From positions 88,732-152,731 of the forward strand of contig OENT01000245.1 of assembly GCA_900239685.1 (NCBI GenBank): a DNA stretch of 64,000 bases, given 5' to 3'. This document shows, piece after piece, positions 1 to 11,927 of this stretch. Under the pieces are notes generated by a model, which worked only from the letters and a program-made list of their open reading frames with translations, was not told the DNA's origin and ran no database searches. The first letter of the stretch is position 1. Each line of letters opens with the position of its first letter. The stretch comes from Rotaria macrura (lineage: Eukaryota > Rotifera > Eurotatoria > Philodinida > Philodinidae). Made by a program: the position numbers and the translations under genes.

Positions 1-2599
1 AATATAACAACAATGAGCCTTTCCAGCATTACACCAACTGCTAGTCCTATAGGAAATATTACCGTCGTGGCCAATCTATCGACGTCTACTACTTTAACTA
101 CAACTCAGGCAACTACAATGTTAAGTAATAGTAATAGCTATACATCAATCATAACAGCAACAGTTATGCAAACAACTACTAATACCACAGGATCGCCAAA
201 TAATACGAATACCACAGGATCTACGACTAGTGCTGTCACAACAACGCCTACAGCTACAAATTTAATATTCACTAGTATTATTACTGATTATCTTTTCAGA
301 CACTGCTCAAATCATGCTTATGTTTCATTTTAGTCTTCAAAATTTTCAGAACACAAAGTTTTGATCCAAATAATAGTATTGATCAGAATAATGTTCGGCA
401 AGGCTTACTCAACGCTACAAGTTTTGCCTTGCAATGTGCAAGTAATTCATCCGGCACAGGTTGTGCGTCATCATCCCGACGCAAGCGTGCGACACCGTCC
501 AATTACAATGTTAATTTAATTCTGCCCATAACTTTGGTAATAAACACAGAGTATTCTTGATTGAGTTCTTCAACGCAATACATTCTCTCTATTGATTAAG
601 GTTTCCGATTCTACTGCGAATCCAAAATTATATAAAGTAAATTACATTGTGACTGACTCAAATAATCAACCATTGCCAGCCGCAACAGTTCAATCAGCGG
701 TACTTGCTCTCCCACCAGGTGAAGCAGTTGCTCTGTTTGGTTTTCAAATTGATGGTAATTTAATTCAAAGCCCGAGTTTTTCAAGTGCTACAACTACAAT
801 ATCGACGTTAACTACTGATAATAAACTATGGATTATTGGAGCAGTTCTGGGACCTATAGCTTTTGTTTTACTACTCATTGGTTTAGCTGTATTGATTTAT
901 TTTAAATGTCGAAAAGAAAGACAATATGAAAACACTGCTGAAGTATATTCATTTTACTAATCTGAAAGTTTATGCGTGAAAATATATTGTTTTAAATATT
1001 TTCTAGGCCTTTTATAACGAACCACAACCATCAGCTCGAGCATCGGTAAGTTAATAGAGAAAAAATAATCATCTACTTGATGTCGTCTTCTATTGAATAG
1101 AATTATCGAATAACTTCAAACGAGTCGAGAAACGAACAAGCTCCATCTCTTAATAATCCACGTGTATTATCTCACAATGATGTTTTACTTGGTAATACTG
1201 CAACATTGAAACGGTTACCACCGATCGAATTACAAAAAACGTCCCATAATATTCCTCAATATCCATCATCAGTTATCATACCAATGCAAGAAATACGTCG
1301 TCAGAATGATGTTGAACGTTGGCGAAATAAAATTCATCTACAAGAAAAGTTTGAAGTAACTGAAAATTCTCTTGCAAAACATACAGAAGAATGAACATCA
1401 AATAAATATTGTCTTTTCTTTTAGCAACATTATGCAAATCCATTAAATGATATTGATAGGTTTCAACATTCATCTACATTGAGACAAGCAACATCTCGTA
1501 AGTATCAGGGAATTAGTATAAACGAGTTCGTATTTGAAATTCTATCACGCGAGTAAACATAACTCTTGCTTTGAAAACAGAACAGGCTTCTCTATTTATT
1601 TGTCTTCCGATAATCTAAACGCATTTCTCTTCAGCTGCAACAAATCGTTCTCGATCTTATCAATACAATAATACAGTTTTTGAATCTGATCTTATCAATG
1701 ATTCTACTCGATCAGTTAATCAAATGAATAAACATGATCAACTGCTATCAACTCAAGCAGCTCGCCGAACACCACAAACACTTGAAGATGACGTTGGACG
1801 AACAAAATTGCATCGCTTATTAGACGAAGTATTAGATCAAGCTGAGCCAGAACAAATGTATGATGCAAATTCTGACAATGAGCAACGAAGGCGACGACGA
1901 CAAAACCGTCGCATTCACCCAAGATCATACGATCCAAATGATCCTCGTAGTATCATCGATGATGAGCAATATCATCATACATCCGTTTTGGCACGAGTGA
2001 CTGAGCGTCCTGATAAATCAAGTCTACGTATTCATCATGATCCATATGAAGCAGGCGATCGTGTACATGAAATACAACATTCTCTGCCTGTTGCATACGA
2101 ACCTAAATATCCATATCATACTGATGATGTTAGACAATATTACACAGAATCTTCTAATCGCTCGTATCCACCATTCTTGTATAATGATCCAATGTTAACA
2201 GATCGAACGAGAATAAACAATGATACGTATGGTGCTCGAAATCGTGAACCTCGTAAACGCATTCAAGCTGATCGTGAATTTGCAATGAATGATAATGGTA
2301 ATGCTATTCCACAGCGTCAGCATAGATTCGATGATAATTTCGTTTATATTGATACGATTCCTAAAAATCGAGATCCTACACGTGCAGAAATTCACAATCC
2401 GTGGACAGAAAGACACGATGATGCTGATGAACAATTCTTTCATTTGAATCCATCCGACTTAAATAAACGTAATGATTATCATGATGAATATGCACTGGCT
2501 AAACAAAGCGTTTTAAATACGAAAAGTTTAATATCAGCGATACATGATGAATTACAACACATTGTTTCAGACCCATCGTCGGATAATCAGTATTTCTGA
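1..2599 (+). CDS. KIAA1549-like: KIAA1549/UPF0606-like single-pass membrane protein, 3' part
   Basis: Seven exons join in frame: 1-274, 334-536, 601-942, 1007-1045, 1101-1355, 1425-1497, 1635-2599 (717 codons with the stop). The frame is open at base 1, so the 5' end lies outside the window. The product has a Ser/Thr/Asn-rich mucin-like ectodomain, a dibasic RRKR stretch (a possible furin-type site), a short SEA-like segment, a transmembrane helix that begins LWIIGAVLGPIAF, then a long basic, Asn/Asp/Tyr-rich cytoplasmic tail. Four blocks recall vertebrate KIAA1549/KIAA1549L: the LWII.AVLGPIA membrane segment, VERWRNKIHLQ, the KLHRLLDEVLDQA helix and the C-terminal LISAIHDELQHI. The function of this family is poorly known; in mammals KIAA1549 is linked to photoreceptors. 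A polyadenylation signal lies at 2872. The family call is from memory of these blocks; the N-terminus is unseen. Confidence 0.75.
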
Positions 2600-4169
2600 A
2601 AAAATATTTGTTTTTTCCTTTATTTTCTTTTTTGTTTCTATTGCTAATGACTATTCTATAAAAGTGTGATAAATGCATATATTATTTTGGCTCAAGAATG
2701 CAGCTTCTTGATTTAAGTGAAAAAAGAACAGAAACAGTATTTTTTATTTTGATCTTTTGCTGTGTTTACGTCTGTAAATTTTTGCTTGCTTCTGTAAGGA
2801 AAATCTTATTTATTACTGATTTAGTTGTCTATTTTAAGCCTTATTTTTTTCTTGGTTTGTTTTTGCATTTCAATAAATAATGCTTATTTTATTGCTATTC
2901 AAGGAAGTAAATAGTTGCACTTTTGTCTCCGATTTTAATTACAGTGTTTTTAAATTGAGTTCAAGAATTATTATGGATTCGTTTTCTTAAACATATTATA
3001 AAGATCTGAGCCAATATTTGCTGTTCTCAGATTTAGAATCTATCTGATGCAAACGAAAAAATCGAGACTTTGTACTTCGACGTCTTTTGGAAGTACAAGG
3101 AATGTACCTCAAGTATGGAAGTATTGCCTTTTCTCCTTGATCTAATGTAAACACTTAAGTATAGCAGATGTGTTTAAAAGAAGGTTGAATCAATTCATTT
3201 AGTTACTTGCATATGAGACAAGATTAAAATCAATAAATTTTACTGAAAATTTTGAATAGAGACTGACAAAAGAATAGGTGTAGGTTCCTCAATTCTGGAT
3301 TCGACAGACGCTATATTTAATAGTTTAAATCGAAGTATTGTTTTTTTTTGATGAAAGCATTATATGATTTCTCGAAATTCGTAGTAGTTACTATTACTAG
3401 GTTTGAAACAATTCAAAACTATTCATAGCTCTCCTAGATTCTGATTATAGAAATTTTAACTAAACTGTTGTTTGATCTATTCTATGATTGACATCATTAT
3501 GTACGAGCTTTCATATCACTGCTAGTGAATTGGGGTTTGTGAAAAAAAGTGTAAAAAGAAAGTATCGAAAAGGAAAATGTCAAAATAAAAATCAATAGAA
3601 AAGGAATATATGAACATGAAATTTCGAATGTTTCAAGTTAACATGAGCATAATTGACTTCATATAATTGATTCCAAGTGAACAGGCTTGTTTTGAACACT
3701 TTTTATTTAACTGGATTCTGACACAACTGAGTCGAAACAATCAATAGTAACAAGTCATTTTCATAGTAGATTTGATAATTTGCATGATATGGGTTTCGTG
3801 ACAATGAAATTTTTCTAATTCAGAAATGAAGTGAGATATTTTAGGGTACGCGTATGGGTGTGTATTGTTGTCGGTGCATAAAAGTATGATACTAATCAAA
3901 GCAAACCTATACCCTGAGCGACATCCACCACCAGAATACATCAGTACCTTTTTATCCTGACTGATACTTCCAGATATACCCCACACCTACACTAACTTCT
4001 TAATATTTCATATGATAATTAACGAGTTTTATTTTATTTCAATATAGTGTTTTACATCGTGATTAACTTTTGCAAGGACATGTATACAACATTCGAGTCA
4101 CAACAATAAAACACATCATATATACTTTTTTTAAATAACAACTAAGGCCAACAAAATATTTTCAAAACA
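2600..4169. other. Convergent intergenic region
   Basis: This lies between the 3' ends of the KIAA1549-like gene (+) and cyclin H (-). The first 280 bases look like 3' UTR, with AATAAA at 2872. A somewhat GC-richer island at about 3880-3985 has a minus-strand open frame (3741-3986), but I recognise no protein in it. No further gene is supported. Confidence 0.5.
2872..2877 (+). terminator. Polyadenylation signal AATAAA of the KIAA1549-like gene
   Basis: AATAAA lies about 270 nt after the TGA stop at 2597-2599, within T-rich sequence. It is the first canonical hexamer noticed on this strand after the gene. Confidence 0.45.
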
Positions 4170-6975
4170 TCAAGGCTAGAAAAGAAAAGAAGACATAACA
4201 ATGAAATCATTAAAACACAATATTGAGTAAATACTTACTAAATTTCTTGCTTCATAATCTGTCAACGTTTGAAATTGTTCAAGACGTCTCTTTTTGTATT
4301 CATCTGAACGTGGATCATTATCGACATTATAACATCTATCTAATTTTTCAACTATTTGTTTGACTTCACCTTTTTTGAATTTAGGTTGTGCAACGACAAC
4401 ACTGGCAATTACTTAAGTATAAGACACCATATACATTCATTTCATGTGATTCAACTTCAAAATATTTTCCAAATAAAAACTTACATTTTATAGCTTCTTT
4501 TATTTTTTGCATCTGCATTGACTCTAATGAGCCATAAATATGTTTAAGAATATATTCATCAATATTAACGATTGCTTTCACTGAAGCATATGAAAGTGCT
4601 GTGAGAGCAATCTAAATGGAAGCAATTCTTTTCGTTTTGAATTTTTTTTGAAAAAAATCAATATTCTACTTGTGATGGAGGAAATAGAAAATAGACATCT
4701 GTTAATAATGTTTTATCAAGAAATTCATAGCCCTTCAAACGTAATTGGTCAGCAAGATTGACGTTGTCACGTAAATAATGAGTCTAAACATTAGAGAAAA
4801 AAATCCTGATGATTCAGAAAAATAGTAGTATAAGATCTGAAATTCTAATATATTTTGGCAACAGCAAAAACTTTAACGAATCTTCCCAAAACATCGATAG
4901 GAGAAAAAATCCAGTGATGCAACAGAAGTAAGAAAGAAACTATAATCTATTCCAGAAAAGAAGACACATGATTGTTTTACTAAATAACTTTTGACATTTC
5001 ATAGCATAGATAAATTGAAAAATCAAAATATTTTCAAGAATGTTCTCTTCACAAGACATTGCACTTGAAAAAGGTAGCCATTTTCCAAGCATAGCTCGCA
5101 CAAGACATAGGTTTATATGAAAATAGAATATCTCGTAGAAGGACTATGTTCTCGAGTTGAAATCCCGACAATTATTTTCTCTATGACAACAAGACCTAGT
5201 TGAGTGCAAGCGTAAAGGGCAAAATTACATCATTCACTTGGTTGGCGCTGTCTATGTAATAGCGTCAGTTTCAAGTACAACGATTATATTGCTGGAAGGA
5301 AATTTTCAGGGGCCATTACCTTCACGGAATTTTAAGTATTTAATTCGATTTCACCTTATTCATAGTCTCTGAACTAGAAAGTAATTCATCGATTGATACT
5401 AACTCGCCTGTGAGATATAAATTTCAGAACATAATCCGCTCTTCTAAATAATGACATTCTGTAAACTATTATCTTACTAAAAAAACTACTAGATCATCGA
5501 AAAAAAACTACAGATAACAACATCGTCTTCAATACTTTTATTTGCATAAAATTCAATATCGCCTGAGAGCACAATGCATTATCAAAATGATTAGCATTGA
5601 AAACAATGATGAATGATGAGCATCAATTATTTCAGACCTCTTGCAATCTCTTGAAGATATAAAAATCAACGTAAAACAAATTCTATAGTTGATTTCTCAC
5701 ATTGAAAATGACGGCCTCTCATCATTTGCGAAGAAAATTCAGGTTTTAGTAAACTATCTAAAACTTTTAATTTATAGTAACAACTGATTTTTCATTAGTA
5801 TCAAAATAAGAAGTACGATCTATTTTTTATTCTTGTCGATCGTTAGATTATTGTTTTCTTATATCAAGTTTGTTGATCGATTTCTCTTCAATCGTTTAAC
5901 TTATTTCTATGGAATTGTGATGAGAGTTCTTGCTTGCATACACAATACATCTGTGGCAGTTGAACATGTTCATATTTCTAGTATGTGCACTTCAACAATT
6001 TCGATATTGTCTTTCAGGAACAAAGTAACATTTTCAGAGATTTGTCAATTCTTTTTGTTTTATGTATTTGGCATCTAATTTGAACTGATACCATTTTTCA
6101 TTTTAGATTTAAACGGTGAAAATGACTTTATTCGTGATGAGTAGAAATGTACTTTATTATGCATGACTAGAATTTCATGTAAATGAAATAATCAAATAGA
6201 GGATATTTCCTTTCGGCTGAAAATACTATTCAAATTAAATTTTTCATTCTTCATTTCAATCAATCAATGCTTACCTTCAAATCAATAATCAGTCCTTCAA
6301 ATGGTCTGTATGCTGTATGTATAACAAGTTGAAAATTCAGTTTTTCAATAAGTAACAATTCATATGATAATAAAATATCAGCTGTTTGATCGAGATTAGT
6401 ACTATTTTTAATATTGTTAAGAAAATCTGTTATTGATATTCGTAATTCTTCTGTTTTACATGTTAAATAAACGCATATTAAACTAGAAGTAAAGATGAAT
6501 ATTGGAGAAAACGTAAAATAAAAACAGAATTTTTTTCATGATTTCAAAACGAGTGATTTACTGTATGTCTCTTGGATGATAATCCATGACAGAATTATTC
6601 AAATAAAATCTTTTAAAATATTGCATACAAACAGCCTATGATTATCAACAAGTATAATACAAATTCTTTTTTTTTCCTGATACATACGATAGCCATTTTC
6701 GTCATGGGTGGTTCGAATTTCTCACAGAAATCTTTTAATTGTGCTTCATAGTAACGTAAAACCATGGCTTCTTCATCAACTGTTAAACATTCGGACGTCT
6801 TCAATTTAGAAAGAAAAAGCATATATTAAGATTTAAATAAATAATTGCTCTATTTTATGATGTTTGTTCTTCTTACATCTTGTTTGACATATGCATGATT
6901 CGCGTTTGTACGTAATGCTTTTAGTTCTTCAACAGTAAATAACCATTTATTATATTGTGTACTTAAATGATACAT
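4170..6975 (-). CDS. CCNH: Cyclin H (CDK-activating kinase / TFIIH subunit)
   Basis: Eight exons on the minus strand: 6975-6877, 6798-6688, 6635-6562, 6482-6275, 4783-4670, 4611-4485, 4411-4239 and a two-codon terminal exon 4175-4170; all phases agree (303 aa; human cyclin H is 323). Cyclin H pairs with CDK7 and MAT1 to form the CAK module of TFIIH, which phosphorylates the RNA polymerase II tail and cell-cycle CDKs. Diagnostic blocks are the start MYHLSTQYNKW, the cyclin box with YYEAQLKDFCEKFEPPM, QYFKRFYLNNSVMDYHPR, AYRPFEGLIIDLK and the second fold TDVYFLFPPSQ.ALTALSYAS. The intron between exons 4 and 5 is 1,491 nt; the others are short. The ATG directly follows the TAG stop of NUDT22. 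The last exon (Pro-stop) is the least certain part: if its intron is retained, the frame runs about 20 codons further to the TAG just before that exon. Confidence 0.93.
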
Positions 6976-6995
6976 CTAGAAAAACAAACGAGAAT
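6960..6995 (-). promoter_or_regulatory. Shared NUDT22 stop / splice acceptor / CCNH start
   Basis: On the minus strand the sequence reads GTTTGTTTTTCTAG followed at once by ATG. The TAG is in frame as the NUDT22 stop, and the AG of that codon with its upstream pyrimidine tract is a textbook 3' splice site. The next base starts the cyclin H coding sequence. Since no untranslated base remains between the two genes, a spliced leader could be added exactly at the ATG. The splice itself is inferred. Confidence 0.6.
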
Positions 6996-9900
6996 AAGTT
7001 GTCAATGCCACATGACAAGCTGGTGTCATTGAAAGAAGTGTTTGACAAGGATTTAAAAGATCAGATATTTTATCTATAGGCCAAAATTTTAGTTCACTCG
7101 TTTCATTAGCTTCCGCGTGCGTTTGAAGATCGTATCGTTGTTGAAATTCAGTAGATAGCATCGATGTTCTAGAAAATTAAATCAAAATTTTAAATTCCTT
7201 CCTGATTTTACAGTAAGACTCTCTTGTTCGTAACTGACCAACTGGAATAACCCATTCCGATAAATCAAGCTCTTTATACGGTTACAAAATATTCCAGATT
7301 GTTCTATTAGGTACAAATGTATTCTCTTTAACTTTGATTGCTAAGATCTGCAATGCAATCAATCGGGAGTACGTGGTACAATAGTCAACTAACTTCTAAT
7401 TACTACTTTTTATATTGAAAAAAAAATGAATGAATTTTAAACAAAATTTATTCTAGAATTTTACTATGGTTTCTTTTCTAGATTCAAGATGAAATATATT
7501 CATGATTACAAGATTCCAGAAATGATCCTTTTTCTTAGTCGTAAAGCATCCAGTGGATATTTATGTTCCTAATACATCAACCTGTTTTCAATATTACTTA
7601 TCTTCTCATGGATTTACTCTCTCTCTCATTTCGATAAGAAACAAGGCATCTATTATGCGATAGAGCTAATCTAAATGCTATCTTCTCACATAGAGAGAAT
7701 AGTCGAGTCAATGTCAAATAGAGAAAGTAATCGTTCAATTTAGTTCTTCTAATATTATTTGACATTTTTGATTCTTATCATTTTGATGTGTTTTGCTAAT
7801 AGTACGAAGTTTACACTTCATACATACCTGAGACAAAATTCAATAGCCGGTCGACCATATTGAAGTTGATTTCGTACAATAGCCATTATAAAGAAAAATG
7901 AATCAACAAGAAGACTATTTCGATCAACATTTGTTTCATCAACACATTCAGCGATTATTGATGATATAATTTCTTCGACGATATTTTCTTTCGAGAATGT
8001 CGTTAAATTTCTAAAAGCACGAGGAAATACATTATTAAGTACATCGTAGTTTATTTACTTTTTCTAAAATACTTCTATGCCAAAGAATTAAACAATATAC
8101 GATAGAGTAATATCTCAGATGATTCCTTGTTTATCGATTCACATGAAACAATTTTCTTTGAAACATTAGAAATTCCCTGTTTTTTTCTCTTCTATTGATA
8201 CAGATCAATAATTTCTTAAGAAACATAAAGATCGAATATGAACTTGCACAATATATTTTTCATATAATTAGATAGTCAAGAGTAAAAATCTTGTTTCTAA
8301 TTATTATTCAGCATGCAATAGTCTGTAGTACATGAAATAAATACGGAGATGTTCCATAATAATGTTTGCTCAGTTTTTGTTTTACTCAATATCTCAGTAT
8401 AAGTAAATGATAGCATCTTGATCTCTTCCTCCCACAATGTGCCATGGAATTCTCTTCAAGTATTTATTAATCCTAATCTAAATGAAAGAAACTTAATGTT
8501 TTTATAGATTTTATACAGTAACTGCATCTTTATTTCCCACTTATTTCTCTTAGCAACAAATTTCTCTCATACAAGCAAGGATTAAATTTTTCAAAACATA
8601 ATATAGTGCTAATAGATAGCCTTTGAAAGTCTCAACTAACTGTACAATTTCCTAATGCTCATTCTTGTCGTTCGATAGAATTTTCTGATAAGTCAATGTT
8701 TTTTTCTATAGTTACAACATTTTCTATATTCTACTGATTTCTTGTGAAAAAAATCGTTCTTAATATTGTACAGATGACTGTAATGACTTAGTTTTTGCAA
8801 CATTTTAATACAACAAATTTATCATTCTACTCTGAATCTAAATAACGTGTGCTGTTAAATTCTTTGTTTGAATGAAAATCGGCACATTGTGAAGGAACCA
8901 ATTTTCGTTTTAATAACTCGTGTAATTCATTTCTAAGTCCTCAAAGCAGAGTTCGATCAAATACTGGTAAATTATTTTCATAGAGTACTCGATATTTATT
9001 CGAAATACAAAATATTCAGTTTCGTGTATGCGCTTGCTTATGTCACGAAAATATATGAAAAACAAAACACAGTAAAAATGAATGGACTATAGATACAATT
9101 CATAAAGTTACATTATAAAAACATTCAGTTACTTTCTTTTGAAATTAGATACATAGAAGTTTGTAAATAATTTGACGGCGCATCTTTCGAGAAAGTAATG
9201 TAGATTTTATCATTTATCTGTACTGACATATAGGGCAAAACAAAAAGTGTGCAAACTTTATAGTATAAACGATACAATCATAATAATCAAACGAATATCA
9301 TATAGGAATTTTAGTTGACAGTGATGGATTGTCTTATGTTACTATTCATTCGATTAAAAATCGATGCAAATAAATTTAAAAATAATGCATGGGTATAAAG
9401 AACATTCATTTATGAATTTTACTATTCTCATCAAAATCATTTTGTACAATACTTCGGTTCTCCATATTATCTTTTTAATTCTGAGTTACTTAATTGGTAA
9501 GAAAAATAAATTGTTCATGGGAAAAATCTATCATTATTTGCAATGATAAAAATGATATGTTAATTTGAATGATTCTCAATATCTATCTTATTATATGAAA
9601 CATGTGTATCCTTATATTGTCGCATATATTCATAAGATCTTAGATTTTATTAGAAGGTTTTATTGAACTTCCTCGTTTTCTATGAAGTTGATTTTTTCAA
9701 TTATTAAATATCGTTGACATTTGCCGATGGATTTTGTCTCGTATGCAAAGGTAAGACCGAGAATATAGTTAGTTATCGCATGTGTCATAACTTCATTTAT
9801 TTGTGTCAATGCTAAAGTACCTGTAGAAACTCATTTAATTTCCTGTTTATGTCTGAAATATCCTTTATAATTTCCTTCATGTTTATTATTAATCCGTAAT

Positions 9901-10472
9901 GTTGAATGTATCCAAGAAGTTACGTACTCCTGTATCATTAATTGTATCAAATTTCTTCTTCGTAAATCTGATTACTATTAATTATTATACCTTGGCTCTG
10001 AATGACCACCAGGTATATCATACGTATTTGGAAGATCAATACAAGCAGAACTTCGTTTTACTAAAACAATATAATTGTCAGATGATATAAGAAGACAACC
10101 AACACCAAGTGGATGTGATAAATGATCCTCTTGTATATGTTGACGTATTTCATCAGGTAAAATTTGTTGTTGTGTGCAGATAAATGACTTGTAATCAGTG
10201 AGGCCTAGATTAAGAATAAGTTGAACTGATTTATCATCATCTTTCGTTTGCATTTCTATGGAATGTAATCGAAATTTCGATTCATTATATAAAATACGTT
10301 CTGGTTTAGAATCATCGAGTAATGCATTCCATCTTTCATCTAGTTTTTGTTGAATATCTCTTGACAATGGTTTTGCATTATACAAAGTCGTATTGAAATT
10401 AACTGAAAATTCATTGTATTTCAATGGTTTTTGTAAATTTGATAAATCGATCCAAGTAGATGACATTGACAT
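6976..10472 (-). CDS. NUDT22: NUDT22-type Nudix hydrolase (UDP-sugar hydrolase)
   Basis: Three exons: 10472-9991, 8010-7828 and 7168-6976, giving 285 aa (human 303). Human NUDT22 is a magnesium-dependent UDP-glucose/UDP-galactose hydrolase. Matching blocks are ESKFRLHSIEMQ, LILNLGLTDYKSF, HPLGVGCLLISSDNYIVLVKRS, the Nudix entry DIPGGHSEP, a divergent Nudix helix (VEEIISSIIAE) and a C-terminal FWPIDKISDLLNPC segment. The intron after GGHSEP splits the Nudix box and is 1,980 nt long. I chose the ATG at 10472 because TTTTTAG ends one base before it; an in-frame ATG at 10493 lies upstream of that acceptor-like site. The upstream neighbour stops about 100 nt away. The stop codon TAG (6978-6976) abuts the cyclin H start codon. 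Confidence 0.9.
8011..9990 (-). other. Long NUDT22 intron 1
   Basis: This 1,980-nt intron sits inside the Nudix box. It begins GTATAA and ends in TTTTAG. It is AT-rich, with only short unconvincing open frames (for example 9364-9546 +). I see no gene or repeat in it. Confidence 0.6.
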
Positions 10473-10473
10473 A

Positions 10474-10549
10474 CTAAAAACAATTGAATTCATTCAATAA
10501 AGAAACAAGAAAAAGACTTTCGTTTATGCAAACATAACTATCTTTTATT
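10474..10549 (-). promoter_or_regulatory. Intercistronic signals between MRPS18A-like and NUDT22
   Basis: The MRPS18A-like stop (10575) and the NUDT22 ATG (10472) are 102 nt apart. AATAAA lies at 10549-10544, 26 nt past the stop, and about 70 nt further is the acceptor-like TTGTTTTTAG ending at 10474. This is the order expected between genes of a trans-spliced operon: poly(A) signal, then trans-splice acceptor. Confidence 0.45.
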
Positions 10550-10574
10550 GAAGAGCAAACAAAAAAACAAAAAA

Positions 10575-11114
10575 TCATGGTCCAAGATAATGACCCTTTT
10601 TTTGTAATACTTCGTATTTTTCCCAATATGAATTAAATTGTTCGAATTCGGGTCGTAGTGTTGGATCGACAAGTAATGGTTCACGTTTCGTTACAGCTAC
10701 GGTTGGATACGATATTAAGCCTGTCATTCGAGCCTGTCGTATTAATGTGTGTAATTTCTCATTTTGTTTTGAGCATAAACCAGTTATTTCCGGTGGGAGT
10801 ATGGTACCGTCTTTTCGAAGATATTGACGAAGTACAAGAATATCCTTTGTTTGTTTTTTTTAATAAACATACACATAGATAGTTTCTTGACAAATAGAAT
10901 TCAAAATATTTTCTCCTACGGTATGTTGAATATGAATTGATCGGCGGTCTAGTTTGCACCAAATACAAACTTCTTCTGGTCCAGATAACTTTAAAACATT
11001 TTTTTCATTATCATCAATATATTCGCCTTCATACTAAGGGAAAATAATTCAATCGAATACCAAGTCATTTAATTGAACTTACTGTTATCACATTGCCTTC
11101 AATTTTTTCCGTAA
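10575..11114 (-). CDS. MRPS18A: Mitochondrial ribosomal protein, S18 family (MRPS18A/mL66-like), 5' incomplete
   Basis: Three exons join in frame: 11114-11083, 11033-10920 and 10844-10575, with introns of 49 and 75 nt. The S18 core is clear: a CIWC zinc-ribbon half, then DILVLRQYLRKDGTILPPEI, TGLCSKQNEKLHTLIRQAR and a MTGLISYPTV end, much as in MRPS18A (PRKITGLC). The C-terminal tail ends KKGHYLGP. The EGNVIT block before the first intron resembles the EGKTT/EGRI segment of the family. The 11114 exon begins in phase 2, so at least one upstream exon carrying the start and mitochondrial presequence is missing; I could not find it with confidence between 11115 and 12000. The product would act in mitoribosome assembly. 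It is closer to 18A than to 18B or 18C, but this rests on a few motifs. Confidence 0.78.
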
Positions 11115-11927
11115 CTAGCAAATAAAATTTAAAAGAAATTTTTCATTACTTTGTTTAACAATGAATTCTATTGAAAAAAAACAATTCTCCGGTTTCCATC
11201 TTTTCAAAATAATGATTTTTCATTTTAGGTATCATTTTGTTTCTCTTATATTCAGAATCGAAATTGAAATACTGTTAATGTTTTGTTAGAAAAGTACTAA
11301 GCTATGTTCTAATATGTATTTTGGTTTTTTTTGTTCGTTCGAAATCAAGTCATTCGGTTAATTGCTTTCAATCTAAAATGTTTGACGTTGAATAGCTCGA
11401 TTCAAACTTCGGAATGCTTTGAACAAAAGCTCAGTATACTTAGCTAATTGCGGTTGTCAACTATCGTAATGGATTACATTCATTTTCAATTTAATATCTC
11501 GATTTCCCCAAGGAATATGCGAGAAACTGATTTTCGATTTAAAACTTGGCCACGCAAACGACCCCTGATAAGAATAATTTTTAGGAGAAAATCTCATATG
11601 TTTTCGTTACTTTCATCTTACGATATGTCTATTTTGTGAAAACTAATGTTTCATTTTGAAACATTTTACATGTATATTTTACGAACTGGTTAGAATGAAA
11701 AAAAAATGCCACTCGTAATAGTGTGACGCGTGTTTCACAAATAGAAATGACTTTGTCGTTTATGATAATATTTTTTTGATGTTTTCGAGATGCAGAACTG
11801 ATGCATTGATGAATATATTTAGAAATTTTTGTCTTCTTTTTACAGATCGTTTTTATTCTACCGACAGGTTTGATATCATTGGTTTTAGGCTACTAGTAAA
11901 TTTCCCAGTAAAGTATTGTTGTAGAAT
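11115..11927. other. Region expected to hold the MRPS18A-like 5' exon
   Basis: AT-rich sequence. The missing first exon should be here or upstream. Candidate minus-strand frames (for example an ATG at about 11598) cannot be tied to the gene by a good donor, so none is called. The plus-strand frame 11448-11639 shows no family features. Confidence 0.4.

Noticed and set aside
5833..6078. 81-codon plus frame inside the long cyclin H intron
   Set aside because: Antisense to an intron, no family features.
6700..6720. GGTTCGAATTTCT as a tRNA B-box
   Set aside because: It is within the cyclin H exon encoding the KFEPP block, and no cloverleaf can be formed.
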